From contig JAAYJM010000048.1 of the NCBI GenBank assembly GCA_012522895.1, positions 1 through 37,951 on the forward strand: a DNA stretch of 37,951 bases. Reading direction: 5' to 3'. Below the pieces are notes generated by a model. It did no database searches. It saw only the letters and a list, made by a program, of their open reading frames with translations, and was not told where the DNA came from. Shown here piece after piece: positions 22,711-33,600 of this stretch (positions are counted from its first letter, which is position 1; each line of letters begins with the position of its first letter). This DNA comes from Ignavibacteria bacterium. Lineage in GTDB: Bacteria; Bacteroidota; Ignavibacteria; Kapaibacteriales; UBA2268. The translations under genes and the position numbers were made by a program.

Positions 22711-24564
22711 TTATTTCATTAATAATAGCTTACTCTCGGTTAGCTCTTTGATTTTTCGCGTTGCCTCGAGTTGCTCTTGAATAGAATCACTTTTTTGCTT
22801 CTGCATTAATTCCTCGATTTTAATATCTATTCGTTTAATAATCAAGCGATTAATTGTATCTATAATTGTTTGTTTTACGTCAATTTTGGGTATGGTATCA
22901 ATGTATTTCTCCCAGTTTTTATCGAATTGATGTCCTTTTAAAGACAGCTTAACTAAAAAATCTTTGTCGCTTTCCGAAATACTTTCATCACTAATCAGCT
23001 CGTCAATAACGTTGTCGGACAAGGAATACATGTTTTCTAATATAGTGAAAAGCCGCTGCCCTTCATTGCTCATTATTAGCTCCATATTAAATTTTTCGTA
23101 GCTAAAAAGCATTTTCACCCCATCGTTTTCTGAGAGGCAGGTTTCTAAAAGCAAATATTCCTCGCTCTGCAGCATATCTCTTATATTTTCAATTTTTTTG
23201 CTTGCTTGCGGGGGAGCTTCTTTTTTCTCAGCTATGATTTCATTCCTTTGCTTTTTGAATTGCTTTCTTTCGATTTCATTTTTTTCCTTATAGATTTGCT
23301 GAAGTTGAAATTCGCTAAAACTCAGATAACGAGCAAGGTTTGCGATGTAGTCATCGTGCTGCAAGCGGTCGGGGATTTTGGAAATAATTCTAATAATATC
23401 GCGAGCGGCTTCTGCTTTGTTTGAGGGGGTTGCGAGTAGTCCAGCTTCTTTCAGCGTTTTTATTTTAAACTCAAGGAAAGAGACCGCCCCGTCCAAGTAT
23501 ACGTTAAAAACTTCTCTGCCGTGCTTTTTAACAAAGGAATCGGGATCTTCTTTTTTGGGGAGCTGCAAAATATAAATTTCAAAACCTTTTTCTATTGCCA
23601 TCTCTAAAGCTCTGTCTGTTGCCTTCACTCCCGCCGAATCTGAATCGAAAACCAAGAACAGCTTCTTTCCGTAACGCGACAAAATACTAAGTTGCTCTGA
23701 GCTTAAGGAGGTGCCGCTTGTTGCAATAGTATTGCTTATTCCAGCTTGGTGGAGAGTAATCACATCAATGTAGCCCTCGACGAGAATAGCAGCTTTTTGC
23801 TTTCTGAGTTCAGCTCTTGCATCGTAAAGTCCGTAAAGGGAGCGGCTTTTGTCGTAAACCAATCCTTGTGGAGAGTTAATGTATTTTGGCTGCGTTTCGT
23901 CATCGTTAAGTCGTCTCGCTCCAAAGCCAATTACCCTGCCCATATTATCAATTATGGGGAACATAGCTCGATCGCGAAATCTATCGTAAAATGACTGCCT
24001 TTCTTCATTTTTAATAAGCAAGCCAGCGCTGAGAAGAATGTCATTAGAAAATCCTTTTTTATTTAATGCGTTGAGCAAAGCGTCCCAGCTATTTGGCGAA
24101 TAGCCCAAGCCAAATTTTATTATAGAATTTTTTGAAAAGCCGCGCTGAAGAAAATAATCAGATGCAATTTTGCCCGCATTTGTTTTAAGCGTTTTTATAA
24201 AAAAATCTTTTGCTGCGCCGAGTGCTCGATAAACAAGGTCATATTTATTTACCTCGCTTTTACTTGCACTGCTAAATTTGAACTCAATACCAGCTTTTTT
24301 AGCAAGCACTTTAATTGCTTCTTGGTAGCTTAATTTTTCATAATCCATAATGAAAGTTAGCAGGTTGCCACCTGCACCGCAACCAAAGCACTTAAAAATA
24401 CCTTTTTCAGAAGAAACGGTGAAAGATGCCGTTTTTTCATCATGAAAAGGACAAAGACCGAGATAATTAGACCCACGCTTGTTTAAATCTACATAGTCTC
24501 CAACTACATCGACTATATCGAGCTTTTGCAGTATTTCATCTCTTATTTCTTCTAAATTCGCCAT
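22711..24564 (-). CDS. dnaG: DNA primase DnaG
   Basis: This protein has 617 residues and makes the RNA primers for replication. The N-terminal CHC2 zinc-binding domain has Cys38, His41, Cys59 and Cys62 (LCPFHDEKTASF, then KCFGCGAGG). The catalytic core follows with the YFLQRGFSKNSI motif and a TOPRIM domain: Glu263 in VEGYIDV, and Asp307 and Asp309 in FDSDSAG. The C-terminal part (about 430-617) is the helicase-binding region and is poorly conserved, as usual. Length and all metal residues are normal. A TAnnTTTG promoter box lies about 20 nt upstream. It is divergent from the SufT-like gene. Confidence 0.97.
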   Translation of the reverse strand: MANLEEIRDEILQKLDIVDVVGDYVDLNKRGSNYLGLCPFHDEKTASFTVSSEKGIFKCFGCGAGGNLLTFIMDYEKLSYQEAIKVLAKKAGIEFKFSSASKSEVNKYDLVYRALGAAKDFFIKTLKTNAGKIASDYFLQRGFSKNSIIKFGLGYSPNSWDALLNALNKKGFSNDILLSAGLLIKNEERQSFYDRFRDRAMFPIIDNMGRVIGFGARRLNDDETQPKYINSPQGLVYDKSRSLYGLYDARAELRKQKAAILVEGYIDVITLHQAGISNTIATSGTSLSSEQLSILSRYGKKLFLVFDSDSAGVKATDRALEMAIEKGFEIYILQLPKKEDPDSFVKKHGREVFNVYLDGAVSFLEFKIKTLKEAGLLATPSNKAEAARDIIRIISKIPDRLQHDDYIANLARYLSFSEFQLQQIYKEKNEIERKQFKKQRNEIIAEKKEAPPQASKKIENIRDMLQSEEYLLLETCLSENDGVKMLFSYEKFNMELIMSNEGQRLFTILENMYSLSDNVIDELISDESISESDKDFLVKLSLKGHQFDKNWEKYIDTIPKIDVKQTIIDTINRLIIKRIDIKIEELMQKQKSDSIQEQLEATRKIKELTESKLLLMK

Positions 24565-24584
24565 TTTGTTTTATCTTGTTTTTA

Positions 24585-24592
24585 CAAATTTA
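24585..24592 (-). promoter_or_regulatory. Bacteroidota-type -7 box before dnaG
   Basis: On the minus strand TAAATTTG matches TAnnTTTG (plus-strand 24585-24592), about 20 nt before the dnaG ATG, implying a short leader of about 14 nt. A TTGG 20 nt further upstream could serve as the -33 box. Confidence 0.5.
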
Positions 24593-24704
24593 GATATTAT
24601 AAACTTTAAATTCCAATATAAAAATTTTTGTGTAAAACAGTTCTTGTCAATAATGAATGAAATTCTTATTTTAGAAAAATTTTTATTTGAAAAAAGGAGT
24701 TCTT

Positions 24705-25025
24705 GTGGAAAAAAATTCAATTCTGGATTTGAATGAAAAAGTAAAAGAAGCTCTGATGAAGATTTACGACCCTGAGCTGCCGGTGAATATTTGGGAGTTA
24801 GGGCTAATTTACGATATAAAAGTTACCGAGGAAAGCGAGGTTGTTGTTAGAATGACGCTTACCGCGCCCAACTGCCCGCAAGCAGATTTACTATTAGCAG
24901 CAGTGGATACGGGCATAAAATTAATACAGGGAGTTAAGGGCGTAAAAATCGATCTTACTTTCGATCCTCCTTGGGATAGAAGTATGTTAAGCGACATTGC
25001 AAAACTTGAATTGGGACTGTTTTAG
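24705..25025 (+). CDS. SufT/MIP18-like (DUF59) iron-sulfur assembly protein
   Basis: This is a 106-residue protein. The MIP18/DUF59 domain covers nearly all of it: VKEALMKIYDPELPVNIWELGLIYDI at 13-38, including the DPELPVNI motif, then MTLTAPNCPQADLL with Cys57 in APNCPQ, and FDPPWDRSMLSDIAK at the end. Such proteins help mature Fe-S proteins (SufT, PaaD and MIP18 are relatives). The start is a GTG at 24705 with a strong AAAGGAG site at 24693-24699. A TTG 18 nt upstream, which lies before that site, would be a poorer choice. No suf or isc genes are visible beside it. It is divergent from dnaG, and the gene after it is porU, about 310 bases away. Confidence 0.87.
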   Translation: MEKNSILDLNEKVKEALMKIYDPELPVNIWELGLIYDIKVTEESEVVVRMTLTAPNCPQADLLLAAVDTGIKLIQGVKGVKIDLTFDPPWDRSMLSDIAKLELGLF

Positions 25026-25335
25026 CTATGCAGCTTTTTTATTAACTATTTTCTTGATGAAAAAGTCCTAATTGTAAATTAATAATTGTAATTATATTTT
25101 CTATTATTACAAATAATAAAACGTTAGCAAATTCGTTAATACTATGAAATAAACATTTGCTTTGATAATAATTTTTTGTTAATTTTATAAATTAGTTTGA
25201 ATTTTAATTTTTTTTGTCATTTAAACTGAAAAATTATCGAAAGTTTTGCTACCGATTAAATATAGCTTAAAAAGGAGCTGTTCTGCTTTTTTCAAAAAAG
25301 AAGCAGTAAATTATTAGAAACTAACATTGATATTT
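25026..25335. other. 310-bp AT-rich gap before porU
   Basis: No gene is seen. A weak AGCT/AGCT hairpin with a T-run lies at 25026-25042 after the SufT-like stop, and an inverted repeat TTGTAAT/ATTACAA lies at 25086-25112. A near-palindrome at about 25282-25306 (CTGCTTTTTTC against GAAGCAG) follows a purine-rich AAAAGGAG at about 25270. None matches TAnnTTTG well, so the porU promoter is not placed. Confidence 0.4.
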
Positions 25336-28300
25336 ATGCTAAAAATCAATTTTTTTGCAAAATCAATATTTCTTTTTCTATTTGTATTGGGTAGCAATTC
25401 AAGTTTATTCCTGTTTGGCTCAATCCCTTCGGATTACATAACAATAATCAATTCAACAGAAAAAGAATTAAAGCTAAAAGTATCGCCAATCCTTCTGAGC
25501 TTGGACAGCATTATCACAAGCGATGGATTGATTACTATTAGCCCCCGCGTTTTGGACGCGGCAAATGTGGAGATAAAAGAAAATTCTCCTGCTTGCTTCG
25601 TTATAAAAGAGCTAATCACAGTTCCTTCAGAAATGGATTTCTGTTTAAAAAATTTCACAGTCCACAGCATTAGCACAATAAATAATTTTATTTCCCCGGT
25701 TCCAAAACCAGACGAGCAATTTTCAGCAGTTTATAAAATAGATAAGCAATTCTACTATGATTACCAGCTGCCAGATTGGATTAGCGTTAATTATATTGGG
25801 ATTTCACGCGATAGGCATATAGCAGAAATCAATTTTGTAGTAGCCCGATATAATCCTGCTACAAATTCCATTGAAATGCCCGATGAAATAAATGTAGAAA
25901 TTGAGTTTAGCACTAAAACAAAAGATGCAGCAGAAAGCCTTAGCGATGATAGTTTTCCTTTCACATTAAATCATCTGCAAATAAGAAATTGGACAATAGC
26001 GCAGTCAAGTTCAGCAAGACTGGAAAAACAAAAAGATAAAACATTGAGCCAAAACCCAAATAATTGGGTGAAAATCACTATCGAAACAGAAGGAATATAC
26101 AGAATTGATAAAAGCCAACTTTCCTCCCTCGGAATTGACATAACAAGCGATTTAGCAAGCACTTTAAAACTTTTCGGCAATAATGGACGCGAATTAAGTG
26201 AAAAAGTAACAGACGCCCTGAGCAATAAAATGAATGAAATCCCGATTTCCGTTCATTTTAGTTCAGCAGGCGCTTTTGAGTATCTGTCTTTTTATGGAGT
26301 TCCAACTACCGGCTTTGCTTATGAAAATGGAAATTTCAATCATTATATAAATAGCTATAGCAATAAGAATTATTATCTCTTAACTTGGGGTGGGTCGGCT
26401 GGCAAACGCATTGAAAACGCTCTTGAACCTGCGAGAGAAATTGAGCATTACCCTCAAACATACAACAACCTTTTATCTTTTAATGAGGAGCTGAGCAATC
26501 GTTTTGTAAGCGGCTCGGGTCGAAAGTGGCTTGGCAGAACTGTTTTCCCTGTTAGCTTTACAAACATTTTGCACAATCTTGATAGAAACGGAACAATTAC
26601 TTATAAATACTCCCTTGCCCATCGCACTGAAAGCCCTGGAAATTTTAGCGTTTTTGAAACGAATACTAAATTCGATGAATTTAGGATTGCGGGCATGGGA
26701 AAAAATAGCTATATAGACGCAATTATTAAGCAAGGGAAAGCTACAATAAATGCTTCCGAGATAGCGCTGGACAATCGCAGCACTCTTAAGTTTAGCTATT
26801 ATAATCAGGGCGCCGGGCTGAGTGCGACAGCATTTTTCGATTGGTTCGAAATCCAATATCCTCGCTCCTTTGTTGCAATAGAAAATGAAATTGGATTTTT
26901 CAGCGACCCCAAAATGAATGGAGTTGCTGAATACTCTATTAGCGGGTTTTCTGACAGCCCCATTGGTCTTGAGGTTAGCAATCCATTAGAGCCAAAGTAT
27001 TTGAATAATTATTCAGCAGTAAAAAATTCTTTCGTTTTTAAAAAAGAGATTTATCCAGAAAACCCTTCAAAGTTTTATTTTTCAAGCACTTATAAAACGC
27101 CCAAAATTAGTAAAATTAAAATTGCTAATTTAAGAGAAAACTTTGCTAATGCCGATTATGTGATTATAACTCATCAAGACCTGCTTTCCTCTGCCGAAGC
27201 GTATAAGGAATATAGGGCAAGCAATAGTGATTTGAAAATTGAAGTCATTTTGCTTGAAGATATATTTTTGGAATTTGCAAATGCAATGCCCGACCCGACG
27301 GCGCTTAGAGATTTCTTTGCCTTTGCTATGAAAAATTGGGAAACAAAGCCAAAATTCGTAATGCTTTGGGGCGATGGACATTATGACTATAAAAATATTA
27401 CTACAAATCAAATCAATTTCGTTACTACTTATCAAACGAAGGACGAAGGGGAAAGCACAGCCGCAACCGTTTCTTCTACTTATGACGACTACTTTGCCCG
27501 AGTTGTGGGTGAGGACAAAATGATTGACTTTGCCATTGCCCGAATGCCGATAAATACTAATAAGTCTGGTTTGGAAGTTATTGAAAAAATAAAGCACTAC
27601 GAAAATAACTCATCGCTTGACAATTGGCGCGCTTCAGTTTCTTTGCTTGCCGACGATAGCTATGCAGGCCCTGGCGCACACTCAGACGTATACAACGGTA
27701 ATCAACACAGCACTCAATCTGAGGATTTAGCAAACAATGTTATGGAACAGAATATTCAGCAAAAAAAGATTTATTTAGTTGAATACCCAACGGAAAACGT
27801 GCCGGGCGGAAGACGCAAACCAAGAGTAGCTGAGGATTTAATTTCAAACGTCAATACAAGCGGCGCTCTTTTGCTAAATTGGATTGGGCATGGCAATCCG
27901 CGAGTGCTTGCTCACGAAGAAATTTTTGAACGCTCAGTAACAACTCCGCAGTTGAAAAATATTGATAAATTATTTTTCTTAACAGCTGCTACTTGCGATT
28001 TCGCAAGGTTTGATCTGGTGGAGGTGCAAAGCGGAGCTGAAATGCTTATGCTTAGCAAAATTGGTGGGGCAATTGGAGTCTTTTCTGCCTCTCGCGTAGT
28101 TTTTTCTCAGGGTAACGCAATGCTAAATAACGAGTTTTATAGGTCATTGCAAACTCGCAACCCCCTCAGTGGAAAATACCTTAATCTTGGTGAAGCAGTT
28201 TTTAAAGTAAAACAAAAATACTACGATTCAAATAGTGAGAAATATTTTCTGCTTGGCGATCCAACAGTTAAATTATTACTGCCCGATTATTTAGTAAGAA

Positions 28301-29361
28301 TTGATTCAATAAACAGAATTGAAGTCGCTGAAGACAGCGTGGAGGTTGAGCTGAAAGCACTTAGAGAGCTTTCCGTTTCTTGCTCGATTATAAATCCTTT
28401 AACTTCTGAAATTGAAAGCGATTATAATGGAACAGCAATCCTTACTATGCTCGACAGCGATGATTTAATTAGGGCTATTGATGACGATGGTTCCCAGCAC
28501 AGTATAGTAAAGCACGGCGGGACTTTAAATCGCAGCTCTTATCAAGTGAAAAATGGATTGCTAACTGCAAATTTCATTATTCCCAAAGACATAAGCTATT
28601 CAAATGCCAAAGGCAGATTATATGTTTATTCATATTCAGACGACAATCGCTTTGCAAAAGGAGTTACTCGTTCATTTAAAGTAGCTGGCTTAGATTCAAG
28701 CGTGGCTCAAGATAAAGAGGGTCCAGAAATTTCGATTTATCTTGACAATAGAACTTTTAAAGCGGGCGATTATGTTAGCTTTAATCCATTATTGATTGTA
28801 GATCTAAGAGATGAAAGCGGAATTAATGCAACTGGACTGGGGATTGGGCATAGAATAGAGGCTTGGATTGACGACAGCCCAAATTCTATTGATTTAACAA
28901 ATCTATTTACGACCTCGCTTGAAGACTCAAAATCTGGAACAGTTGAGAAAATTTTATTCGACCTTAAGCCCGGAACACATAAAATAAAAGTAAGGGCTTG
29001 GGACGTTTTTAACAATTTTTCTATTCAAGAAACGTTTTTTAATATTGCAAAAAGTGAAAATTCAATAATTGTTTATGACGTTTCTAATTACCCCAACCCT
29101 TTTGAAAGTCAGACAACTATTTATTTTAAACATAATATAGAGCCGCCTTTCGAGGCAGAAGTTAATATTTATCAATATGATGGCGGCTTAGTAAAAACAT
29201 TAAGTAAGACAATCAACACAAGAAATATAGCAGAAATCACTTGGGACTTAAGCCAGAGCAGTCAAAGTCTTTCCAATGGCGCTTATTTCTTTAATATAGT
29301 AACAAAAACAAGTAAAGCTATGAATAGAGCTAATTCGTTTTTAATGATATTAGCAAAATAA
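25336..29361 (+). CDS. porU: type IX secretion system sortase PorU (C25-like)
   Basis: PorU is the sortase at the cell surface that removes the C-terminal signal from T9SS cargo and attaches it to lipopolysaccharide. This protein has 1341 residues. It has an N-terminal signal peptide (about 4-30), then a long N-terminal domain with a WVKITIETEGIYRIDKSQL segment, and a gingipain-type C25 domain at about 605-983. Here LWGDGHYDYKN, the catalytic His852 in NWIGHGN and Cys887 in TAATCDFARFD are seen, with LLGDPTVKLLLPD closing the domain. The C-terminal about 95 residues (YPNPFESQTTIYF, then SLSNGAYFF) resemble a FlgD/T9SS tail. I chose the ATG at 25336 over a TTG three codons upstream. It is longer than P. 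gingivalis PorU. It leads the porU-porV-sprA run. Confidence 0.95.
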   Translation: MLKINFFAKSIFLFLFVLGSNSSLFLFGSIPSDYITIINSTEKELKLKVSPILLSLDSIITSDGLITISPRVLDAANVEIKENSPACFVIKELITVPSEMDFCLKNFTVHSISTINNFISPVPKPDEQFSAVYKIDKQFYYDYQLPDWISVNYIGISRDRHIAEINFVVARYNPATNSIEMPDEINVEIEFSTKTKDAAESLSDDSFPFTLNHLQIRNWTIAQSSSARLEKQKDKTLSQNPNNWVKITIETEGIYRIDKSQLSSLGIDITSDLASTLKLFGNNGRELSEKVTDALSNKMNEIPISVHFSSAGAFEYLSFYGVPTTGFAYENGNFNHYINSYSNKNYYLLTWGGSAGKRIENALEPAREIEHYPQTYNNLLSFNEELSNRFVSGSGRKWLGRTVFPVSFTNILHNLDRNGTITYKYSLAHRTESPGNFSVFETNTKFDEFRIAGMGKNSYIDAIIKQGKATINASEIALDNRSTLKFSYYNQGAGLSATAFFDWFEIQYPRSFVAIENEIGFFSDPKMNGVAEYSISGFSDSPIGLEVSNPLEPKYLNNYSAVKNSFVFKKEIYPENPSKFYFSSTYKTPKISKIKIANLRENFANADYVIITHQDLLSSAEAYKEYRASNSDLKIEVILLEDIFLEFANAMPDPTALRDFFAFAMKNWETKPKFVMLWGDGHYDYKNITTNQINFVTTYQTKDEGESTAATVSSTYDDYFARVVGEDKMIDFAIARMPINTNKSGLEVIEKIKHYENNSSLDNWRASVSLLADDSYAGPGAHSDVYNGNQHSTQSEDLANNVMEQNIQQKKIYLVEYPTENVPGGRRKPRVAEDLISNVNTSGALLLNWIGHGNPRVLAHEEIFERSVTTPQLKNIDKLFFLTAATCDFARFDLVEVQSGAEMLMLSKIGGAIGVFSASRVVFSQGNAMLNNEFYRSLQTRNPLSGKYLNLGEAVFKVKQKYYDSNSEKYFLLGDPTVKLLLPDYLVRIDSINRIEVAEDSVEVELKALRELSVSCSIINPLTSEIESDYNGTAILTMLDSDDLIRAIDDDGSQHSIVKHGGTLNRSSYQVKNGLLTANFIIPKDISYSNAKGRLYVYSYSDDNRFAKGVTRSFKVAGLDSSVAQDKEGPEISIYLDNRTFKAGDYVSFNPLLIVDLRDESGINATGLGIGHRIEAWIDDSPNSIDLTNLFTTSLEDSKSGTVEKILFDLKPGTHKIKVRAWDVFNNFSIQETFFNIAKSENSIIVYDVSNYPNPFESQTTIYFKHNIEPPFEAEVNIYQYDGGLVKTLSKTINTRNIAEITWDLSQSSQSLSNGAYFFNIVTKTSKAMNRANSFLMILAK

Positions 29362-29413
29362 AGTTTGGTATAATTTTTGAAAATAATTCAATAAAAATAA
29401 AATGGAGAGAAAA

Positions 29414-30517
29414 ATGAAAACAAATCCAAAAGCAACCGTTCTCCTGCTTTTAGCTATAATTTTTGTAGGGAATCAGATAAACCTTTACAGTCAAGCAGGC
29501 GGCGCAGCTGTTCCTTTTCTTCTGATTTCCCCTGATGCAAGGGCAAGCGGGATGGGTGAGGTCGGAACAGCGATTGCCGATGACATTAATGCTGTCTTTT
29601 GGAATCCGGCTGGTCTTGCTTTTCAAGATTCTGTGGAAGTTAGTATTGATGAGTATGTGCCTTGGCGACAGGTTTCGCTCACTTTTTCTAAATGGCTACC
29701 CCAGTTCAATGCCGACTTATTTTATAGCTACGGCACTATCGGGCAGTATTTTGAAGATTTAAACGGCACCTTGGCTTTGAACGTGGTTTTTATGAACCTT
29801 GGCGAGTTTACTAAGACTCTTGAAAACGGCGAATCGAAGGGAAAATTCCAATCTAATGAATTTGCTATTGGGCTTTCTTATGGAACAATTATAGCCGAGG
29901 ATCTTGGAGTGGGAGTGCAGCTGCGCTATATCCGTTCCAATTTAGCTCCCGTTACCGCCTTCACTGGTGGCGATGCTGGAGTTGGAAACAGCGTTTCTTT
30001 CGATATCGGAATGCTTTGGAAACCTTACGACTTAGATCTTTTTGGATTGCAATTAGAAGATTTTCTTTCTTTAGGCTTAAACCTTCAAAATGTTGGTCCC
30101 AAAATAACTTATCGCAAAGAATCTGATCCACTGCCAACCACATTAAATTTCGGCGCCGCTTTTAACGTTTATAGAGATGAGTTTAATGATTTGAAATTAG
30201 CATTCGATATATCGAAATTACTTGTAAAACGCGATAGCTTAGGCTCGGATCCAATACCAAAATCACTTATAACAGGCTGGGAAAATTCCGGTGTGGAGTT
30301 TGCTATTGGTGCTGAATATTGGTATGATCACGTTGTTGCCTTGCGCGCCGGCTATTTTACCGAACCAACTACACTTGGAAATAGAAAATTTTGGAACTTC
30401 GGTGCAGGAGTTCGTTACGACATTTTCCAGCTTGATTTCAGCTTTATCAACACTATTGAAGAAAACCACCCACTTGCAAACACAATGAGGTTTTCACTGC
30501 TTGTGGATTGGAAATAA
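29414..30517 (+). CDS. porV: type IX secretion system outer-membrane protein PorV
   Basis: PorV is the outer-membrane shuttle of the T9SS that takes cargo from the translocon to the attachment complex with PorU. This 367-residue protein starts at the ATG at 29414, which follows GGAGAG; an upstream ATG at 29402 overlaps that site. A signal peptide (about 1-27, ending NLYSQ) precedes GGAAVPFLLISPDARASGMGEVGTA, the family signature of PorV/UPF0164 beta-barrels, and DDINAVFWNPAGLAF. The remaining sequence is amphipathic strands of a barrel, ending in an outer-membrane-type strand (TMRFSLLVDWK). It is 52 nt downstream of porU. The gene is complete. Confidence 0.95.
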   Translation: MKTNPKATVLLLLAIIFVGNQINLYSQAGGAAVPFLLISPDARASGMGEVGTAIADDINAVFWNPAGLAFQDSVEVSIDEYVPWRQVSLTFSKWLPQFNADLFYSYGTIGQYFEDLNGTLALNVVFMNLGEFTKTLENGESKGKFQSNEFAIGLSYGTIIAEDLGVGVQLRYIRSNLAPVTAFTGGDAGVGNSVSFDIGMLWKPYDLDLFGLQLEDFLSLGLNLQNVGPKITYRKESDPLPTTLNFGAAFNVYRDEFNDLKLAFDISKLLVKRDSLGSDPIPKSLITGWENSGVEFAIGAEYWYDHVVALRAGYFTEPTTLGNRKFWNFGAGVRYDIFQLDFSFINTIEENHPLANTMRFSLLVDWK

Positions 30518-30580
30518 AGCATTTTAGACAATGCGACTGGGTTGAGATGGTTTATGCTGTTTGCTTAATGCCTTAATTTT

Positions 30581-30608
30581 TGAGTAGGAGCAGTTTTGCT
30601 CCCGCTCA
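30581..30608. repeat. hairpin repeat in the porV-sprA gap
   Basis: Twelve-base arms (TGAGTAGGAGCA / TGCTCCCGCTCA) pair with one G-U and one mismatch around a GTTT loop. The core AGCAGTTTTGCT is close to the hairpin before rimM (10 of 12 bases). No T-run follows directly. The hairpin covers a potential TTG start for sprA, which is one reason to reject that start. The rest of 30518-30687 shows no gene. Confidence 0.65.
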
Positions 30609-30687
30609 AAATGTGTTTTTTGCTAAACTGCTTTTTAAATTTTCTATAAACCAAAATCAGTTTATATTTAGCTTAAAAGATAAGATA

Positions 30688-33600
30688 ATGACTTCACATA
30701 AATGGAAAAAAATATTTGACAGTAGAAAATACTGTCATTTTTTTGTTAAGAGCAATCATTTTGCTAATGCATCTGATTTTATTAACAGTTCCATTTTAAA
30801 AAAATTCAAGAAACCCCTTTGCTTTCTTCTTTATTTGTTTATTTTTTTAAGCACCCAAAATGAAGCGAAAGCTGAGAGCTTTAGTCAAAAAAATCCAAGC
30901 TTTCTTTATAATCAAACAGTGAATAATTTTTACTTTTATCACTATAACTACATTATTTTCAATATACTTTATAGTAATTACTTTAACTATTACTCAAGTC
31001 CGCTTTTAAAAACTCCATTTTATCTGCTCTATAATTTTCAGGCAACAAACCCGGAAAACTTTCTTGTTGATACTACAATTCAAATGGCTAAGCCGCTTGA
31101 ATTAAACGATAGCTCAGCTTATCCCTTTTCAAAATATTTAGAAAAAGAGCTGCTGAATAGATATTCTTCTCAGCATCCAAAAACAGACACAAGAACAAAG
31201 CATTTGCCAAGCGATTACAGGCGAACAATAGATATTGATTCAACAGCAAGTATTTTAAAATCTAACGAAACATTTTTCGATAGACCGGTCGGCTATGATT
31301 ATGAAATTCCGATAGATGACTATTTGGCAATAAGAAAACGGACTATTCAAAATGGGATTTGGGATTCTTTAATGAATCGCTATGATTTAAGTGCCGCTTT
31401 GTCCGGTGGGGATATTGCAAGAATGTTAGCCTCGGCAACTGGGCTTAAAATTCCGGTGCCTCCCAATCCGGTTATATCCTTATTTGGCAAGCCAGAGATT
31501 AGCATTAACGTTAATGGTGAAGTAAATTTACGCGTTGGCTGGCGTTGGGATTCCCAGAATCTTGGCACCGTTTCTGCGTTTGGGCAGTCGCAGTCATCTC
31601 CAATTTTTAGTCAAGATATACGGGTGAATGTGAGCGGCAGGATTGGCGATAAATTTAAAATTGGAACGGATTGGAATACACGCCGACAGTTTGAGCACGA
31701 CAATAAGTTTAAAGTTTCTTATGAAGGTGAGGACGATGAAATTATTAGGCTAATTGAGGTTGGGAACGTTTCCTTACCCACAACGTCAAGTTTGATAAGT
31801 GGGGGTCAGGCTCTTTTTGGAGTAAGGGCTGACTTTCAATTTGGACCACTCTTTTTGAAAACAATAGCTTCACAAAAACGCGGAGAAAGAAAATTTGTAG
31901 ATGTGAAAGGGGGGACCAGCCGCCAGCATTTTCAAATTAGAGCTTATGATTATGCGAAAAACCACTTTTTCTTAGACACCATTTATAAAGCAATTTATAA
32001 CGAATATTTTAAGCATTCCACTCCCGTAATCCCGGCGAGTTCAAATTATTATAGAGTAAAGGAAATTTACGTTTGGGAATCTTCTGGCGATGTGAGGGAC
32101 GGACCTTTTTCGTCTAATTCCGTTGCAATAGCCGATTTAGAGCCAAAAAGAATGAAGATGGGTGAAAGCTATGACGCCTCTTTAAAAAAGTCTGCAATTC
32201 AATCCGGTGTTGTTGAGCGCGGCACTTTTTTGAAATTGGATTCGAGCCGTTATCATTTTAATCCAAACCTTGGGACACTTTCGATTAAGAATTTGCGGCA
32301 GGACAGAACTTATGCCGTTAATTATAGAATTGAGGGACCCACCACCTCAAATGAGGACGATTTATACTATGGCTCTTTCAATGAATTTGGCAATGAAAAA
32401 GACACAATGATTTTAAAGCTGATTTACCGTCCAAATTTGCAGCCCGGTTTTAAAACATTATGGGATAGGCAGATGAAGAATATATATTCAATCAACGCCA
32501 CCAATGTTAATGTTAATGACACTGAAATTGGAGTTTGGTATATAAATAAATCTAATGACTCAAGCGATGTTTTGCCCGGCGCAACAGATAAATTAGTGTC
32601 AATTCTTCGGGTTGACCAAGTGAATAATAGCACTGGTGCTGCGCCTCCCGATGGAAAATTCGATTTAAAAGAACCATTTTTTAACGCTGTTACTGGTGAA
32701 ATCACTTTTCCAAGCGCTGAGCCTTTTCGTCAGGGTTTAATTGATTACTTTGAAAAAATTGGGACTCCACAAGTTGCTCAGCAGTATATTTACAGCGATG
32801 TTTACGATACAACTTATGACGTTGCGCGCAGAAACACTGCAAGAGACCGATTCATCATATCTGGCGAGGTTACCGGAACCGCTACCAACACCATTTCGCT
32901 TGGCGCTTATAATCTTGCGCCCGGGAGCGTTAAAGTTACGCTCGATGGTGTTTCTTTAAGGGAATTCGAGGATTACGTTGTGGATTATTATTCGGGTAGG
33001 CTTACTTTAAGAAATCAGCGAGCAACATTGCCAAATGCTAATTTGAAAGTGGAATACGAAGCAAATGACGTTTTTAATTTGACAACAAAGACCTTGCTTG
33101 GCGTTCGAGCTGATTATGAAATTTTGAAAAGTAGAAACTTAAACGCAAATGCTGGCTTTACTTTTATGTATTATAATCAAGCTGCTATCGTAGACCGAGT
33201 GCGGCTTGGCGAGGAGCCAGTAGCTAATTCAATGCTCGGTTTCGATGCAAAATTTAATTGGGACACTCCTTGGCTAACCAGACTGCTTGATAATATACCT
33301 TTTTACAGCACAAAGGCGCCTTCTTCAATGGGCTTGCGTGGTGAATGGGCGATGATTTTGCCCGAGCCGAATAAAAGAATTTCTGATGTTGCCTCCGATA
33401 ACAATGAACCAGTAGTTTATATTGATGATTTTGAAGGTGCGCAAAGGTATATTTCCTTGGGTCTCTCTCCATATCAATGGAGTCATTGCTCGCAGCCAGA
33501 AGATAGCTCAATCGCCCAAACAGATATTGATAGAGCTTTATTTAGAGCAAAAACTTATTGGTATCAGTATTTTATAGCACGCACTCCGATTAGGGAAGTT

